Shown here in pieces: positions 1 to 11,046 of a DNA stretch of 64,000 bases. Positions within the stretch are counted from its first letter, which is position 1. Each line of letters starts with the position of its first letter. This DNA comes from Mesostigma viride. Its lineage: Eukaryota > Streptophyta > Mesostigmatophyceae > Mesostigmatales > Mesostigmataceae. The notes below the pieces were generated by a model. It was not told the DNA's origin. It did no database searches and saw only the letters and a program-made list of their open reading frames with translations. The translations under genes and the position numbers were made by a program. The stretch spans positions 952,429-1,016,428 of the forward strand of contig RPFO01000256.1 of assembly GCA_009746045.1 (NCBI GenBank). Reading direction: 5' to 3'.

Positions 1-1067
1 CCCGAGGTTAGCAAGCTAGATCACAAGTGGCTTGTTCATTCCCTGCTCGAGAAGCTTAACCTTGAGCGTAACACCTTTGCCATGATCACCACAGGCTTGG
101 CCACCCATTGGGAGTCGATGAAAGAGGCTCTCGATTATGTTAAGCTAGCCCTGGGTCCACTGTGTCAGGACTCAGCTCCTCCCCCCTCTACCTCTTCCCC
201 CCTGCTGTCAAGCGGGCCCGGGGGAGGAATCAGATGAGGAGGGTAAGGCCAGGAAGGCCAAGGACAAGCGTCCTGTGACGCTAGGGGAGGTGAAGACTCT
301 TATGAGTCAGTTTGTTAAGAGCCTCAAGGGCAAGGGCAAGGGCAAGGGCAAGGGCAAGGGCAAGGGGCAGGGGAAGGGGAAGGGTAGGTCATCCCCCCAG
401 GGGGAACGCTAACAAGTCTTCTGGGGCTGGGTCCTCCACCCCCAAGAAGGATGTGAAATGTGTGCGTTGTGGGCGTCGTGGACACAGCAAGGACAAGTGC
501 CACAAACACAAGGAGCACCTGGCGCACCTGGAGGTGCTCTGCCACAAGTGCCTGGGACCGCCTCACGGGGACCCCGCCAAGTGCACCAAGGAGCCGTGGC
601 AGCCCCCTAAATGTAAGTCCTCACACCCTCACACGTGTCATGATGAGTCGTGTCCCCTACACCACCCAATATCCAGCTCCACTGCCCAGGCAGGGACACA
701 GGATGGGAGGATGTTGACAGGATGTCAAGTTAACTCTGTTACCTCTCACTCTCCACCTTCATGCTCAGCTGTCAAGGCTGTAAGCAAGGTTGGCAAAGTG
801 TTGAAGTATTACACAGAAACCTCTGACAGTGAACCCAGGTTCACCTCCTTGATACCCAAGGTGTCCAGGGTCATGACCCAAGCTCTTAGTAACATCAGTT
901 ATGAGGAGCTGGCATTGCAACTGCACTTACTGTATGGTCATGAGACATGTGCAGAGGTGGTAGCAGCTGCATTGGGAGGTACGGCACTCAGGAAGGCATG
1001 TCAGCTGATCAGAAAACACTGTCAGCACTGCCAAATGTATGCACCTAAACCACCCAAGTGGCATGTA
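1..1067 (+). pseudogene. Copia copy A, gag C-terminus and start of integrase (5' piece)
   Basis: This piece encodes the end of Gag and the start of integrase. Visible in order are a low-complexity Lys-Gly stretch (about 325-385), a CCHC zinc knuckle CVRCGRRGHSKDKC (about 457-500), a Cys/His-rich linker, and the HHCC zinc domain of integrase ending in CQHCQMYAPKPPK. From the knuckle into integrase the frame is open without a stop, which suggests one Gag-Pol reading frame in the intact family. The upstream frame differs from copy B by small changes in a C-run and a G-run near 393-403. The piece is cut at 1067 by the giant element and resumes at 28207. Confidence 0.8.
1064..1067. repeat. Target-site duplication TGTA, left copy (right copy 28203-28206)
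   Basis: Copy B has a single TGTA (ggcaTGTAgctacacc). Here TGTA flanks both ends of the insertion, which fixes the element boundaries at 1068 and 28202. Confidence 0.85.
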
Positions 1068-1131
1068 GGGTGGTCCCACGCGGAATGGGGTAGATTTTTG
1101 CAAGAAAAAAACGCTAATTTCAATCGTCCGA
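1068..1131. repeat. Left terminal inverted repeat of the giant element (partner 28132-28202)
   Basis: The left end reads inward as GGGTGGTCCCACGCGGAATG and onward. The reverse complement of 28132-28202 matches it over the first 24 bases and again over about 35 bases after a small indel. Just inside both ends are further related AT-rich motifs with GCGCCGAAATT- or CGCGCGAATTT-like words, which may be subterminal binding sites. Confidence 0.85.
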
Positions 1132-1515
1132 AAACCGGACATTGCGCCGAAATTCTTGCCGAAAATTTGGCAGCCGAGCGAATTTTTCGCCCGACGGACT
1201 TTGCGCCGAAATTTTGTGTCTGCCGTGCTTCGAACTCAACCGACTCCTGCTGTTGCGTGCACTTTGTCCGATGCCTGCAGGCCACGCACGAATTTTGCGA
1301 CCGAAATATGACGACTAGACAAGTTTATCGACGACCTACATCGATCTATTGCCACTTTTGAAGTCCTTGGCTTGCTAGCAGCTTTTGATTATCAATGCCG
1401 GGAACAAAATTGCCGAAATTTTTTATTGAATCAGTACATATATGTGCACATGTCCGTAATTTTATCATTCGCAATTTTGACATTGTCGGAGTATTTGACA
1501 ACTTAGGCATTGCGC

Positions 1516-2154
1516 CTAGAAAAAGGTGCCCCATCCGTCGATGTCAAAATCGCCGAAGGAGTACACTCCCTGGTACTGGTCTCCCCTGTAGTTGGGAGGC
1601 TCGCCTGTATACATTTTGGTGTTCCACTTGGCCCCGCCGTTCTCCGCAGCAGCCAGGAACTCCTGCTGGGCCTCGGCCCTCAGGCGCATCATTGATACAT
1701 TGGGAGAGCCCGGAATTTCCGTGCTCTCCACCACCACTCTCGCCTGATTGTCAGGCACGCATTGGTAAGCAGGGTTCAAATCTGAATCGGGTGGCACCAG
1801 ATCGATCATGCCATTGCCGAACGCAATGACACCTGCACCCCACTGTGCAGAAGGTCCGAGCAACTCTACATCAATTCTGATGTTTGCAGCGTGCTCATTT
1901 TTGTCGACCATCACATAGGTATGCTGAGAACCGAAAATATTGCTCTGCTCCATTTGTGACAGTGTTAAATTTCGGCAAGGTTGGCTGCTTGCAATCGACA
2001 GGAAATTGGTGACCCCGACAGCCAGACGCGCAAGGGTTATAACTGCAGGTAGAACCCAAAATTTGTCGATAAGGAGTAATGGAAGGGCACGACCACCAGT
2101 CACTAGTATTCGCTTCACCGGACACCTTTTCAGCTTCCGGATAAAATTCAGCAA
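1516..2154 (-). CDS. Hypothetical protein, 212 codons, with a hydrophobic segment
   Basis: No family was recognised. The frame is open for 212 codons and lies between the left terminus and the transposase gene, transcribed in the same direction as the transposase. A hydrophobic stretch at about residues 24-50 (LLLIDKFWVLPAVITLARL) could be a membrane helix or translated 5' sequence. An internal ATG at about 1951, giving MEQSNIFGSQ, starts a more ordinary soluble protein of about 145 residues, rich in Asn/Gly/Tyr toward its C-terminus and ending DIDGWGTFF. The shorter start may be the real one. There is no similarity evidence for function, and it could be an accessory gene of the giant element. 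Confidence 0.4.
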   Translation of the reverse strand: MLNFIRKLKRCPVKRILVTGGRALPLLLIDKFWVLPAVITLARLAVGVTNFLSIASSQPCRNLTLSQMEQSNIFGSQHTYVMVDKNEHAANIRIDVELLGPSAQWGAGVIAFGNGMIDLVPPDSDLNPAYQCVPDNQARVVVESTEIPGSPNVSMMRLRAEAQQEFLAAAENGGAKWNTKMYTGEPPNYRGDQYQGVYSFGDFDIDGWGTFF

Positions 2155-2276
2155 GAGCAGCGGCGATTAGATACTAAATATTGCGTTATTGGTTCGTACC
2201 GTACCCAGACAAAAATTGTACTAGTGACGCAATTGTACTAGGCGGAATGACAACTGCGCCCGGCAAATAAGTATTT

Positions 2277-2484
2277 ATTGCTCCAACCCCACAAACTTGT
2301 TCCGGAGCTGTTCGAAGCGAAGAGCAATGGAAGGGATCGGACCCGAGCCAGATTTGAGTGCGGAACATGATGGCTGGCCTACCTCACTCCGAACATTAAT
2401 GTGGACCCGGGTTCGAATCCTGTCAGTGCTATTCGCTTCGAACAGTTCCGGAACGATTTTTTTTGTGGGGGTGGAGCAATAAAT
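2277..2484. repeat. Imperfect inverted repeat (MITE-like) with a tRNA B-box-like motif
   Basis: The left arm around 2277-2326 (ATTGCTCCAACCCCACAAAC, then CTGTTCGAAGCGAA) is the inverse of the right arm at about 2428-2484. Together they make a roughly 205-bp stem-loop candidate. The loop side contains GGGTTCGAATCC (about 2408-2419), which matches the RNA polymerase III B box, but I could not fold a convincing complete tRNA around it. A small non-autonomous inverted-repeat element or a tRNA-derived relic are both possible. Confidence 0.5.
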
Positions 2485-2751
2485 TCTCGACATGCAGAAA
2501 CAAATGTCGAAATCCTTATCATTATTTAAATATACAGCATAAAATTATGTTGCAGTAAAAAATAACTGTTAATTGAAGGCCGCAAAAAATTATCAACTAC
2601 CCTTAAACTTGACCACAGAAAGATCTCGAAAAATATATACAATATATGCGGCCACCTTTTTACACCCTACTGAAGCCCCACTCTAAAGATATAATACGAG
2701 CCGAAACTAGGGCGTCGTCTACCCGCAGCGAGACCCCAATTTCTTGTTAAT

Positions 2752-5700
2752 TTAAGTCGGTGCCGGCCCCTCCGGGGCTTCATCCTTGATCACCAGCGTA
2801 GTAAGCCACTTGTCGAGCTCCTTGCTCATCCTGATGTCGGCACACATTCCGTCGCTGCGCACGCGTGCTTCTAGCCGGAGAGCCGGAGCGACGCAGAGAT
2901 AGCAATTCACAAGCTCGGGCTGGCGTGACGGTGGCCAATCCTCAACGTTGAGCGTGAAATGCAGGGGGTCATGCTTATCCCGCTTCCAAATCCGAACGGG
3001 AAGAATGCCGTTCCCGGCGAGGAACAGCTCCTTCTCCCGTCCGTTCCGGCCCTCGACCCACCTCTCGAAGTTCTCGTCTAACACGATCGGCCCGGCTTCG
3101 CTTACAACCTCAGCCAACCAGAACGGGTGGATGGGATCGTGATCCGTGTCCTTGTCCGATGGAACTGCCACATAGTCGTGGAGTCTCATCTGCCGGCCCA
3201 TCGCCTCCCGCTTGTCCTTCAGCTGCTCCCCCCGCGTCACCATGCGAACCGGAGGGTTGGGCTGGCTCGGTGGCAGCAAACGGACAGTTTTCATCGAGCT
3301 TCCTGCATCATTGAACTCGATGATAAACGACCACTCGCTTAGACATCCCTCAAACCGCCCAGCCAAACAGGGCGGACAGTAGCAGGAATAGCGCCTAATC
3401 ATCAAAAGGCCAGGGTCGGACTTGTCCAGTCGCCACCAATGCGCCTTCTTGATGCCAGGCACCTCCTCAACCTCCGCGCGTCGGCCGGACTCGACGTCCT
3501 GTCATCAAATAGTTAGGACAAAAAGAATACCGTTCAAATTAGCAAAATTGACCAAAAACCAATAAAACAGGGTATAGCTGCAGAGAGACCCCTTAAAAAA
3601 AAATTAACGACAAGACATCAAGTGATCAAAATTCGACACAGGGTATAGCTGCAGAGAGACCCCATTCGAATCATAATAACAACGTACGACAAGATATCAA
3701 GTGATCAAAATTCGACACAGGGTATAGCTGCAGAGAGACCCCATTCGAATCATAATAACAACGTACGACAAGATATCAAGTGATCGAAATTCGACACAGG
3801 GTATAGCTGCAGAGAGACCCCTTCATACCGAAAGAACAAGCGAAATTTCATACCTAAAAGAAAAGCAACCCATGGACAGTATATAGGGTCTCTCTGCAGA
3901 GATACCTTTATTGGGTTTGAATTTTTATAGAACAGCGGCAGTTGACGTCTTAAAACCTGAAATAACACAAAATTCCGTACCGGGGGTAAAAGGAAGAAGT
4001 GGCGAGTGACGTTCTCGGCCCGCGCGCGGGCCGACTCCCTGCTCGATGTCTTGCCGCCCTGCCAGTTCTGGTTCAAGTAGGCGACTAGCTGGTGGGTCTC
4101 AAGTATGTGCTGGTTTTCGGGAATCCTCTGCATTTCCCTCAAGACGCACTTGCACTTCGCTCCTTGACCATCCACCTCCCCCTTCCCATGCTGCTCCCCC
4201 ATGTAGTGGAACTCAAAGGCCTGCAGGTCGGGATCCCCCATGAGCAGACCGTTAATCTGGTTAATCACGTACCTGGACTTAAACTGCACCGCGCAGTTGT
4301 CCGAGCACATGTACAGGTTTCGCACCTCTACCCCTACTTCTACCCGCAGGGTTTCCAGAATCTTGCGAAGAGCGTATACGAGTGCGCGCTCGCCCCGCTT
4401 GATACTGGAATCCCCCAGGAAAAAGAAGACGCGCTTTTCCAGCTCGCCGTTGAGCCGATAACGCACGATCATGGGCATCAGGATGTGGCTGCGCTTGTGG
4501 AAGTACTGCGACTGCAGTTGGACGTAGCTGCTGTTCTCGTAGTTCTCGGCCCAGTCGCCGTGCACGAGCACGTCCCCCTCTCTCAGATTCTTCTCCCGAT
4601 CCTTGATTGTATCCGCCTGCGACCAGGCCGTAAAGCAGTGCACGGTGAACTTGTCCCACATCTTAAGAATCTCGTCCCGCAGCTCAGCTGGGGTGGACCT
4701 CATTTGGACTTGCTCGGGCCGCTTCACCTTCTTCGCCGCCCTGCCATCGGTCTCGCCCTGTTTCGCAAAGGTCCGCAGACAGTTTCGATTTGCAATAAAA
4801 TCGCATTTCGATAAGATAACTGCAACTCACAAAGGGTCTCGCTGCAGCTATAGGTCACAAAAAAAAAAGTCAACAACATATTAACGGAGAAATAAAATCG
4901 AAACCAACTCACATTCACCCGTCGGGTCACAGTCTGCTCCACCATCTCGAACTTGAACCAATTCAGAATCTCCGTGGAATTCTTGTCCCGATCACACTGC
5001 ACCCAGTTATTATGGATGCCGCATGATTCCTCAGGACAGAACCCCTCCACACACGCCATCTTCAGTATGCGGTGAACCCTCTCCGTCCTCGGCACCCCAT
5101 CTTCGTCCTCCACCAGCCTCTCAGAAATGTCGAGGTCTTCCAGGTCCCGTCCCCGCCATTCATCTTCCCCCTCCCCCTCTTCCATCCCCCCGCCCATTCC
5201 GCCCCCTTCACGCAGCCCGTTATCCCTGCCGTCAGTCTCGGCGGACACCGGGCAGTGAAAGTGCTTGATCCAGTCCGTCGAGTGAATGGCTTTCCACATT
5301 CCGCAAGTACCGTCCGGCTCTCTGTACTTGGAGCATCCCGCACACTCCGCGCCACACTTGCAGTTCTTGCCGTGGTTCGCATTGGAGTGCTTGGTCCACG
5401 CCCCCATGGCCGACTGCATGGTGACGTGCTTCTCACACGCGCACAGGTTCCTCTCCTTCCACTTGCCCTTGATGCAATCGGGCGCGTATTTGCAGAAGGT
5501 CGTGTAGCCCACGTGAATGCCCACGTCCTTATCATACTGGTTACTCCTTTTGTTCCAGTACGCATGCTTTTCGAGAAAGTGATTGTACATGTCCTCCTTG
5601 GAGGTCATGTAATAGCGCGCTCCCTCAACGGCGACGAGCACCCCGTGATTGCCACGACCCTCCCTGCTGTAAGTGCGCTTGACATCCTTCATCTGGGAGG

Positions 5701-6478
5701 AGGCGCGCGACTCATCATCGTGCATCCACGCGTCCACTATCGCGTCAATCACGAATTGCGGCAAAGGGCGCCCCTTGCGAGCCTGCGCGTGTCTGAGGTA
5801 GTCCAACTTCTGCTGCCTTCGTATCGCGCGAATTCCGCGAATCTTCTTGGCGTCCATCCCCGTCAGGTTCTCCAACTCCGCGGCCGAAAACTCCTTCTCC
5901 AAGTCGTCACCACAGTAAAGCGTGGACATCAGCACCATCCTGACGTCTCTGTCTGCGTCGCTTTTGGTCAGACCATCAAAAAAGCCGTTAATCCGAGCCA
6001 CCCAGAACCTGTTCAGTTCTGCCATCCGCTCCTGATTGTAAAGCTTTTTCGCCTCCTCATGATACTTCCCGTGACCTAGTTCAGCGGCCCTAGAGTTAAA
6101 GCCAGCAATCATCTGGTCGAAAGCCGGCCCCCGCCCCTCGGGTTTTGTCATCGCCTGAGCCGCTTCAAACGCCTGGTCAGCGAAATATTCCCCAATAACC
6201 CTCTTTGATTTCGAGTATTCTCCCGGCCGCTTGACTTCCTTGGCTTCAGGCTGCGCTGGATTCTGGTTCTCATCTCCGAAAACCCTTTTTGCGCCAGTTG
6301 ACTGCTTCGTCCCGGTGTTCAACTTAATTGCACTGAATCCTGGACGACCGGACGCAAGGGCGAAAACTCCCACCCGTTCGCGTGCTGCATGCCATGACGA
6401 CCGGCACAACGAAATCCATGCAAATCGAGTATCGTTGGGAAAAGCGACAATTACAGACAAAGTTCGAAAGTGTATCAT
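2752..6478 (-). CDS. Putative DDE (RNase H-fold) transposase, three exons
   Basis: Predicted exons are 6478-4913, 4757-3981 and 3498-2752, with GT-AG introns (donors GTGAGT and GTACGG) that all fall between codons; joined length is about 1029 residues. Exon 1 encodes a basic N-terminus and a Cys/His-rich region (about residues 330-390, with CACEKH and CKCGAECAGC). Exon 2 carries a candidate catalytic triad: GDWAENY (Asp about 590), CSDNCAVQFKS (Asp about 675) and HGKGEVDGQG (Glu about 716). Exon 3 has a CYCPPC cysteine cluster followed by a mixed C-terminal domain. From memory, similar DxxENY...SD...HGKG arrangements occur in uncharacterised transposase-like proteins of animals and fungi; no search was possible. 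The N-terminal start is uncertain, and an upstream exon may begin at an ATG at 6837. Its place inside matching termini supports a role in moving this element. Confidence 0.6.
3570..3907. repeat. Intronic tandem repeat of about 79 bp, each unit with a CTGCAG palindrome
   Basis: The intron between transposase exons 2 and 3 (3980-3499) contains near-identical units that share ATCAAGTGATC and ATTCGACACAGGG. Each ends in a degenerate palindrome of the form GGGTATAGCTG / CAGAGAGACCC at 3570, 3641, 3720 and 3799. A fifth palindrome in the opposite sense lies at 3886-3907. Confidence 0.8.
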
Positions 6479-6493
6479 TTTTTACCACGATTG

Positions 6494-7260
6494 GGGTCTA
6501 GCTGCAGCTAGACCCTTAGAGGGGCTTTTTCCGTTAGACGAAAAGATTACCTGATGTGGTGAACTTAGCATACCCCGACCAAGATTGGGGTCTCGCTGCA
6601 GCTAGACCCTTCATTGCGGCGTGCGATTGTTAAATCACAGACTTCTGATTCATTAATTTTATAGCAACCATAAAGAGGGTCTAGCTGCAGCGAGACCCTT
6701 GAATTTAAGCTATTGCTTGTGGTTATAAATGGTCTAGCTGCAGAGAGACCCCAATAAGGACGAAAAGATTTCAGGTTTTCCTCACCTTCGCGGCTCATTC
6801 TCTTATTAGTTCTCCCAGAACACTCAGATACCTGCATGGCGAGAATAACAAAAATAACACAGTAGCATTGATAAAATTGTTTATCAGAAAATATATATAC
6901 TAATTACAGTATATTTTGCAAAAGATTTTATAATATATTGTGAATAGCATGGTTAAATTCCACATACTTTAATAATATGGTATGTTAAAGTATATAGAAT
7001 CATTATTTAGTAAATCATTTACAAGAAAAAGTGGTATAGACTATTATTATTATATAGTTCGGCAATCTATGATAGTAAGACGTACCGGATGTCAGGTTTA
7101 TCAGCGGCCTCCAGGGCTATAGCGTCTCGCTGCAGCGTGAGTTTGGTGCTATGACTGATTTCAGTAGATGTGCAGAAAAAAATTTATTTCCATGACCACA
7201 CCAGGAATCGAACCCAGAACCTCATTGTACATTTCGCATGGTAACGATGTCAGCCAAACA
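6494..7260. other. Palindrome cluster and AT-rich DNA upstream of the transposase gene
   Basis: Four palindromes at 6494-6752 lie directly upstream of the transposase ORF, where its promoter or first intron would be. A minus-strand ATG at 6837 followed by a GTGAGG donor-like site near 6785 could mark a short 5' exon. From 6840 to 7130 the DNA is AT-rich with no coding signal. At about 7200-7215 the minus strand reads GGGTTCGATTCC, a B-box match without a convincing tRNA fold. Confidence 0.45.
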
Positions 7261-7567
7261 TCCGAATGTTCCCAGGTAAATGGGCTGGAGGTCGTCTCTT
7301 TTTATACCTGCGGCCACAAGCACGGGTGACGGCATATTGGATGTCGTCCAATCCGCTAGCTTGGTTCCAAAAGATGGGATCGAGCTTTTGCACCAGCGCC
7401 GCGCTTCCAGTTTTCAGTTCCGTGGGGAGGAACGAGGATGCCACGTTTCCAATTTTTTCAATACCGTTCAGCCCTGTGACGCCGCGTCCGTTTTGCGAAT
7501 TGCGACCGTCCCATCGCCCATCGAAAAAGAAGCGCAGCCGCAGAGAGACCCCATAGCTGATACGAGC
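7261..7567. other. Unassigned sequence; overlapping short ORFs only
   Basis: Several frames are open for about 100 codons on both strands, but none shows a recognisable domain, a supported start or splice sites linking it to neighbours. A half-palindrome (CCGCAGAGAGACCCC) lies at about 7535-7550. I see no supportable gene here. Confidence 0.3.
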
Positions 7568-8294
7568 TGCCATATCGTTTCGACGTTTGCATGCTACCTG
7601 CTGGATTATAAAATCCTACGTTGATACCTGCCTGGTGCCGGAAGTTTACAAGGAAATCGGTCTGCTTTCGCCGCACAACGAAAAAAAGGTGAGCTTTTGC
7701 CGCATCCTGGATGGTAGGCTGACTAAAATTGTTCTATCAAAAACGGCAACTAAACAGCGCATGCACGCCGACGACACAGTTAGCCAGCTGGGCGAAGACA
7801 TGTCCTTGCTGCCATCGCAAGAAACTCTATGTTGCAGCAAGAGTGATAAAAATGTCTGGCTTCCTTCTTTTCGTTGCTAGCTAAACCCTGCAGACATCTC
7901 GGTAGAGTCAGCTAAGCCGATCCTAATCCACATCTGGCATCCATCCCTTTAGTCTAGTTGCCATGGAGCGTTTCTTGGTCTCGCACATGTCGATCATGGT
8001 GGTGCTAGGCTTTCACTTGGGTCACCCTTTCCATGTTTGCTATGCCTTTGGTCTGGTTAGGTTATAGGTGTAGATGTGCACATACTGCATTTGCTGCGTT
8101 TCTAATCGGTGCTCCTGTTTGATGCTTTTTTTCCCCTTCATATCGTTTCGACGTTTGCATGCTACCTGCCGGATTATAACATCGGACGTTGCTACCTGCC
8201 TGCATAACGATAGTTTGCAAGAAATCTTCATTTTGCCGAAACACAAAAAAAGGTGATCTTTTGCCGCAACGTGGATGGTAGGCTGACTAAAATT
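7568..8294 (+). repeat. Duplicated segment of about 165 bp (7568-7735 and 8137-8294)
   Basis: Both copies begin CATATCGTTTCGACGTTTGC and end GATGGTAGGCTGACTAAAAT, with point changes and small indels between. They are separated by about 400 bp of sequence with no recognised gene. The second copy abuts the 30-bp minisatellite, so the duplicated segment may have been the seed where the array began. A 97-codon frame through the first copy is not conserved in the second. Confidence 0.7.
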
Positions 8295-9903
8295 GTGCTG
8301 CTACGTATCAATACATGTGGGGGGGTGCTGCTACGTATCAATACATGTGGGGGGGTGCTGCTACGTATCAATACATGTGGGGGGGTGCTGCTACGTATCA
8401 ATACATGTGGGGGGGTGCTGCTACGTATCAATACATGTGGGGGGGTGCTGCTACGTATCAATACATGTGGGGGGGTGCTGCTACGTATCAATACATGTGG
8501 GGGGGTGCTGCTACGTATCAATACATGTGGGGGGGTGCTGCTACGTATCAATACATGTGGGGGGGTGCTGCTACGTATCAATACATGTGGGGGGGTGCTG
8601 CTACGTATCAATACATGTGGGGGGGTGCTGCTACGTATCAATACATGTGGGGGGTGCTGCTACGTATCAATACATGTGGGGGGGTGCTGCTACGTATCAA
8701 TACATGTGGGGGGGTGCTGCTACGTATCAATACATGTGGGGGGGTGCTGCTACGTATCAATACATGTGGGGGGGTGCTGCTACGTATCAATACATGTGGG
8801 GGGGTGCTGCTACGTATCAATACATGTGGGGGGGTGCTGCTACGTATCAATACATGTGGGGGGGTGCTGCTACGTATCAATACATGTGGGGGGGTGCTGC
8901 TACGTATCAATACATGTGGGGGGGTGCTGCTACGTATCAATACATGTGGGGGGGTGCTGCTACGTATCAATACATGTGGGGGGGTGCTGCTACGTATCAA
9001 TACATGTGGGGGGGTGCTGCTACGTATCAATACATGTGGGGGGGTGCTGCTACGTATCAATACATGTGGGGGGGTGCTGCTACGTATCAATACATGTGGG
9101 GGGGTGCTGCTACGTATCAATACATGTGGGGGGGTGCTGCTACGTATCAATACATGTGGGGGGGTGCTGCTACGTATCAATACATGTGGGGGGGTGCTGC
9201 TACGTATCAATACATGTGGGGGGGTGCTGCTACGTATCAATACATGTGGGGGGGTGCTGCTACGTATCAATACATGTGGGGGGGTGCTGCTACGTATCAA
9301 TACATGTGGGGGGGTGCTGCTACGTATCAATACATGTGGGGGGGTGCTGCTACGTATCAATACATGTGGGGGGGTGCTGCTACGTATCAATACATGTGGG
9401 GGGGTGCTGCTACGTATCAATACATGTGGGGGGGTGCTGCTACGTATCAATACATGTGGGGGGTGCTGCTACGTACGTATCAATACATGTGGGGGGGTGC
9501 TGCTACGTATCAATACATGTGGGGGGGTGCTGCTACGTATCAATACATGTGGGGGGGTGCTGCTACGTATCAATACATGTGGGGGGGTGCTGCTACGTAT
9601 CAATACATGTGGGGGGGTGCTGCTACGTATCAATACATGTGGGGGGGTGCTGCTACGTATCAATACATGTGGGGGGGTGCTGCTACGTATCAATACATGT
9701 GGGGGGTGCTGCTACGTATCAATACATGTGGGGGGGTGCTGCTACGTATCAATACATGTGGGGGGGTGCTGCTACGTATCAATACATGTGGGGGGGGATG
9801 CTACGTATCAATACATGTGGGGGGGTGATGCTACGTATCAATACATGTGGGGGGTGATGCTACGTACGTATCAATACATGTGGGGGGGTGATGCTACGTA
9901 TCA
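8295..9903 (+). repeat. 30-bp minisatellite array 1, about 53 copies
   Basis: The unit is GTGCTGCTACG followed by TATCAATACATG and a run of G. Copies are almost identical; a few lose one G, two gain a TACG repeat (near 9472 and 9865), and the last ones change GCTGCT to GATGCT. Because 30 is divisible by three, long ORFs appear in all three plus-strand frames and on the minus strand. They are by-products of the repeat and are not annotated as genes. Confidence 0.97.
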
Positions 9904-11046
9904 TTTATTTATTCATGCCATCACCCCCCCACATTTAATTATTAATGCCAGCACCCCCAACATTCATTTATTCATGCCATCACACCCCCACATTCTTTTA
10001 TTCATGGCAGCACCCCCCACATTTATTTATTCATGCCATCACACCCCCACATTTAATGATTAATGCCAGCACCCCCCAACATTCATTTATTCATGCCATC
10101 ACACCCCCACATTCTTTTATTCATGGCAGCACCCCCCACATTTATTTATTCATGCCATCACCCCCCCACATTCTTTTATTCATGGCAGCACCCCCCCACA
10201 TTTATTTATTCATGCCATCACCCCCCCACATTTAATTATTAATGCCAGCACCCCCCAACATTCATTTATTCATGCCATCACACCCCCACATTCTTTTATT
10301 CATGGCAGCACCCCCCCACATTCTTTTATTCATGGCAGCACCCCCCCACATTTATTTATTCATGCCATCACCCCCCCACATTTAATTATTAATGCCAGCA
10401 CCCCCCAACATTCATTTATTCATGCCATCACACCCCCACATTCTTTTATTCATGGCAGCACCCCCCCACATTCTTTTATTCATGGCAGCACCCCCCACAT
10501 TTATTTATTCATGCCATCACCCCCCCACATTCTTTTATTCATGGCAGCACCCCCCACATTTATTTATTCATGCCATCACCCCCCACATTCTTTTATTCAT
10601 GGCAGCACCCCCCCACATTTATTTATTCATGCCATCACCCCCCACATTTAATTATTAATGCCAGCACCCCCCAACATTCATTTATTCATGCCATCACACC
10701 CCCACATTCTTTTATTCATGGCAGCACCCCCCCACATTCTTTTATTCATGGCAGCACCCCCCACATTTATTTATTCATGCCATCACCCCCCCACATTTAA
10801 TTATTAATGCCAGCACCCCCCAACATTCATTTATTCATGCCATCACACCCCCACATTCTTTTATTCATGGCAGCACCCCCCCACATTCTTTTATTCATGG
10901 CAGCACCCCCCCACATTTATTTATTCATGCCATCACCCCCCACATTTAATTATTAATGCCAGCACCCCCCCACATGCATTTATACATAGCATCCCCCCCC
11001 ACATGTATTTATACGTAGCTTCCCCCCCCACATGTATTTATACGTG
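9904..11046 (-). repeat. 30-bp minisatellite array 2, diverged and inverted relative to array 1
   Basis: Units such as CCCCCCACATTTATTTATTC / ATGCCATCAC and CCCCCCACATTCTTTTATTC / ATGGCAGCAC are diverged versions of the reverse complement of the array 1 unit (CCCCCCACATGTATTGATAC / GTAGCAGCAC). The last units, near 10970-11046, are closest to the array 1 form (ACATGTATTTATACGTAG). Four subtypes recur in a loose higher-order order. The two arrays meet head to head near 9903. Confidence 0.9.

Noticed and set aside
2400-2475. tRNA gene suggested by GGGTTCGAATCC
   Set aside because: No matching acceptor stem or D arm was found at tRNA spacing; kept only as a B-box-like motif in an inverted repeat.
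4092-6079. Plus-strand ORFs of 240 and 335 codons
   Set aside because: Antisense shadows of the transposase exons, with no domain signal of their own.
8295-9903. CRISPR-like regular direct repeat
   Set aside because: Units are adjacent with no spacers between them, the context is eukaryotic and no cas genes are present.
8253-10063. Very long ORFs (up to 582 codons) on both strands
   Set aside because: They exist only because the minisatellite unit is 30 bp, a multiple of three, without stops. Content is a pure repeat and all three plus frames are open at once.
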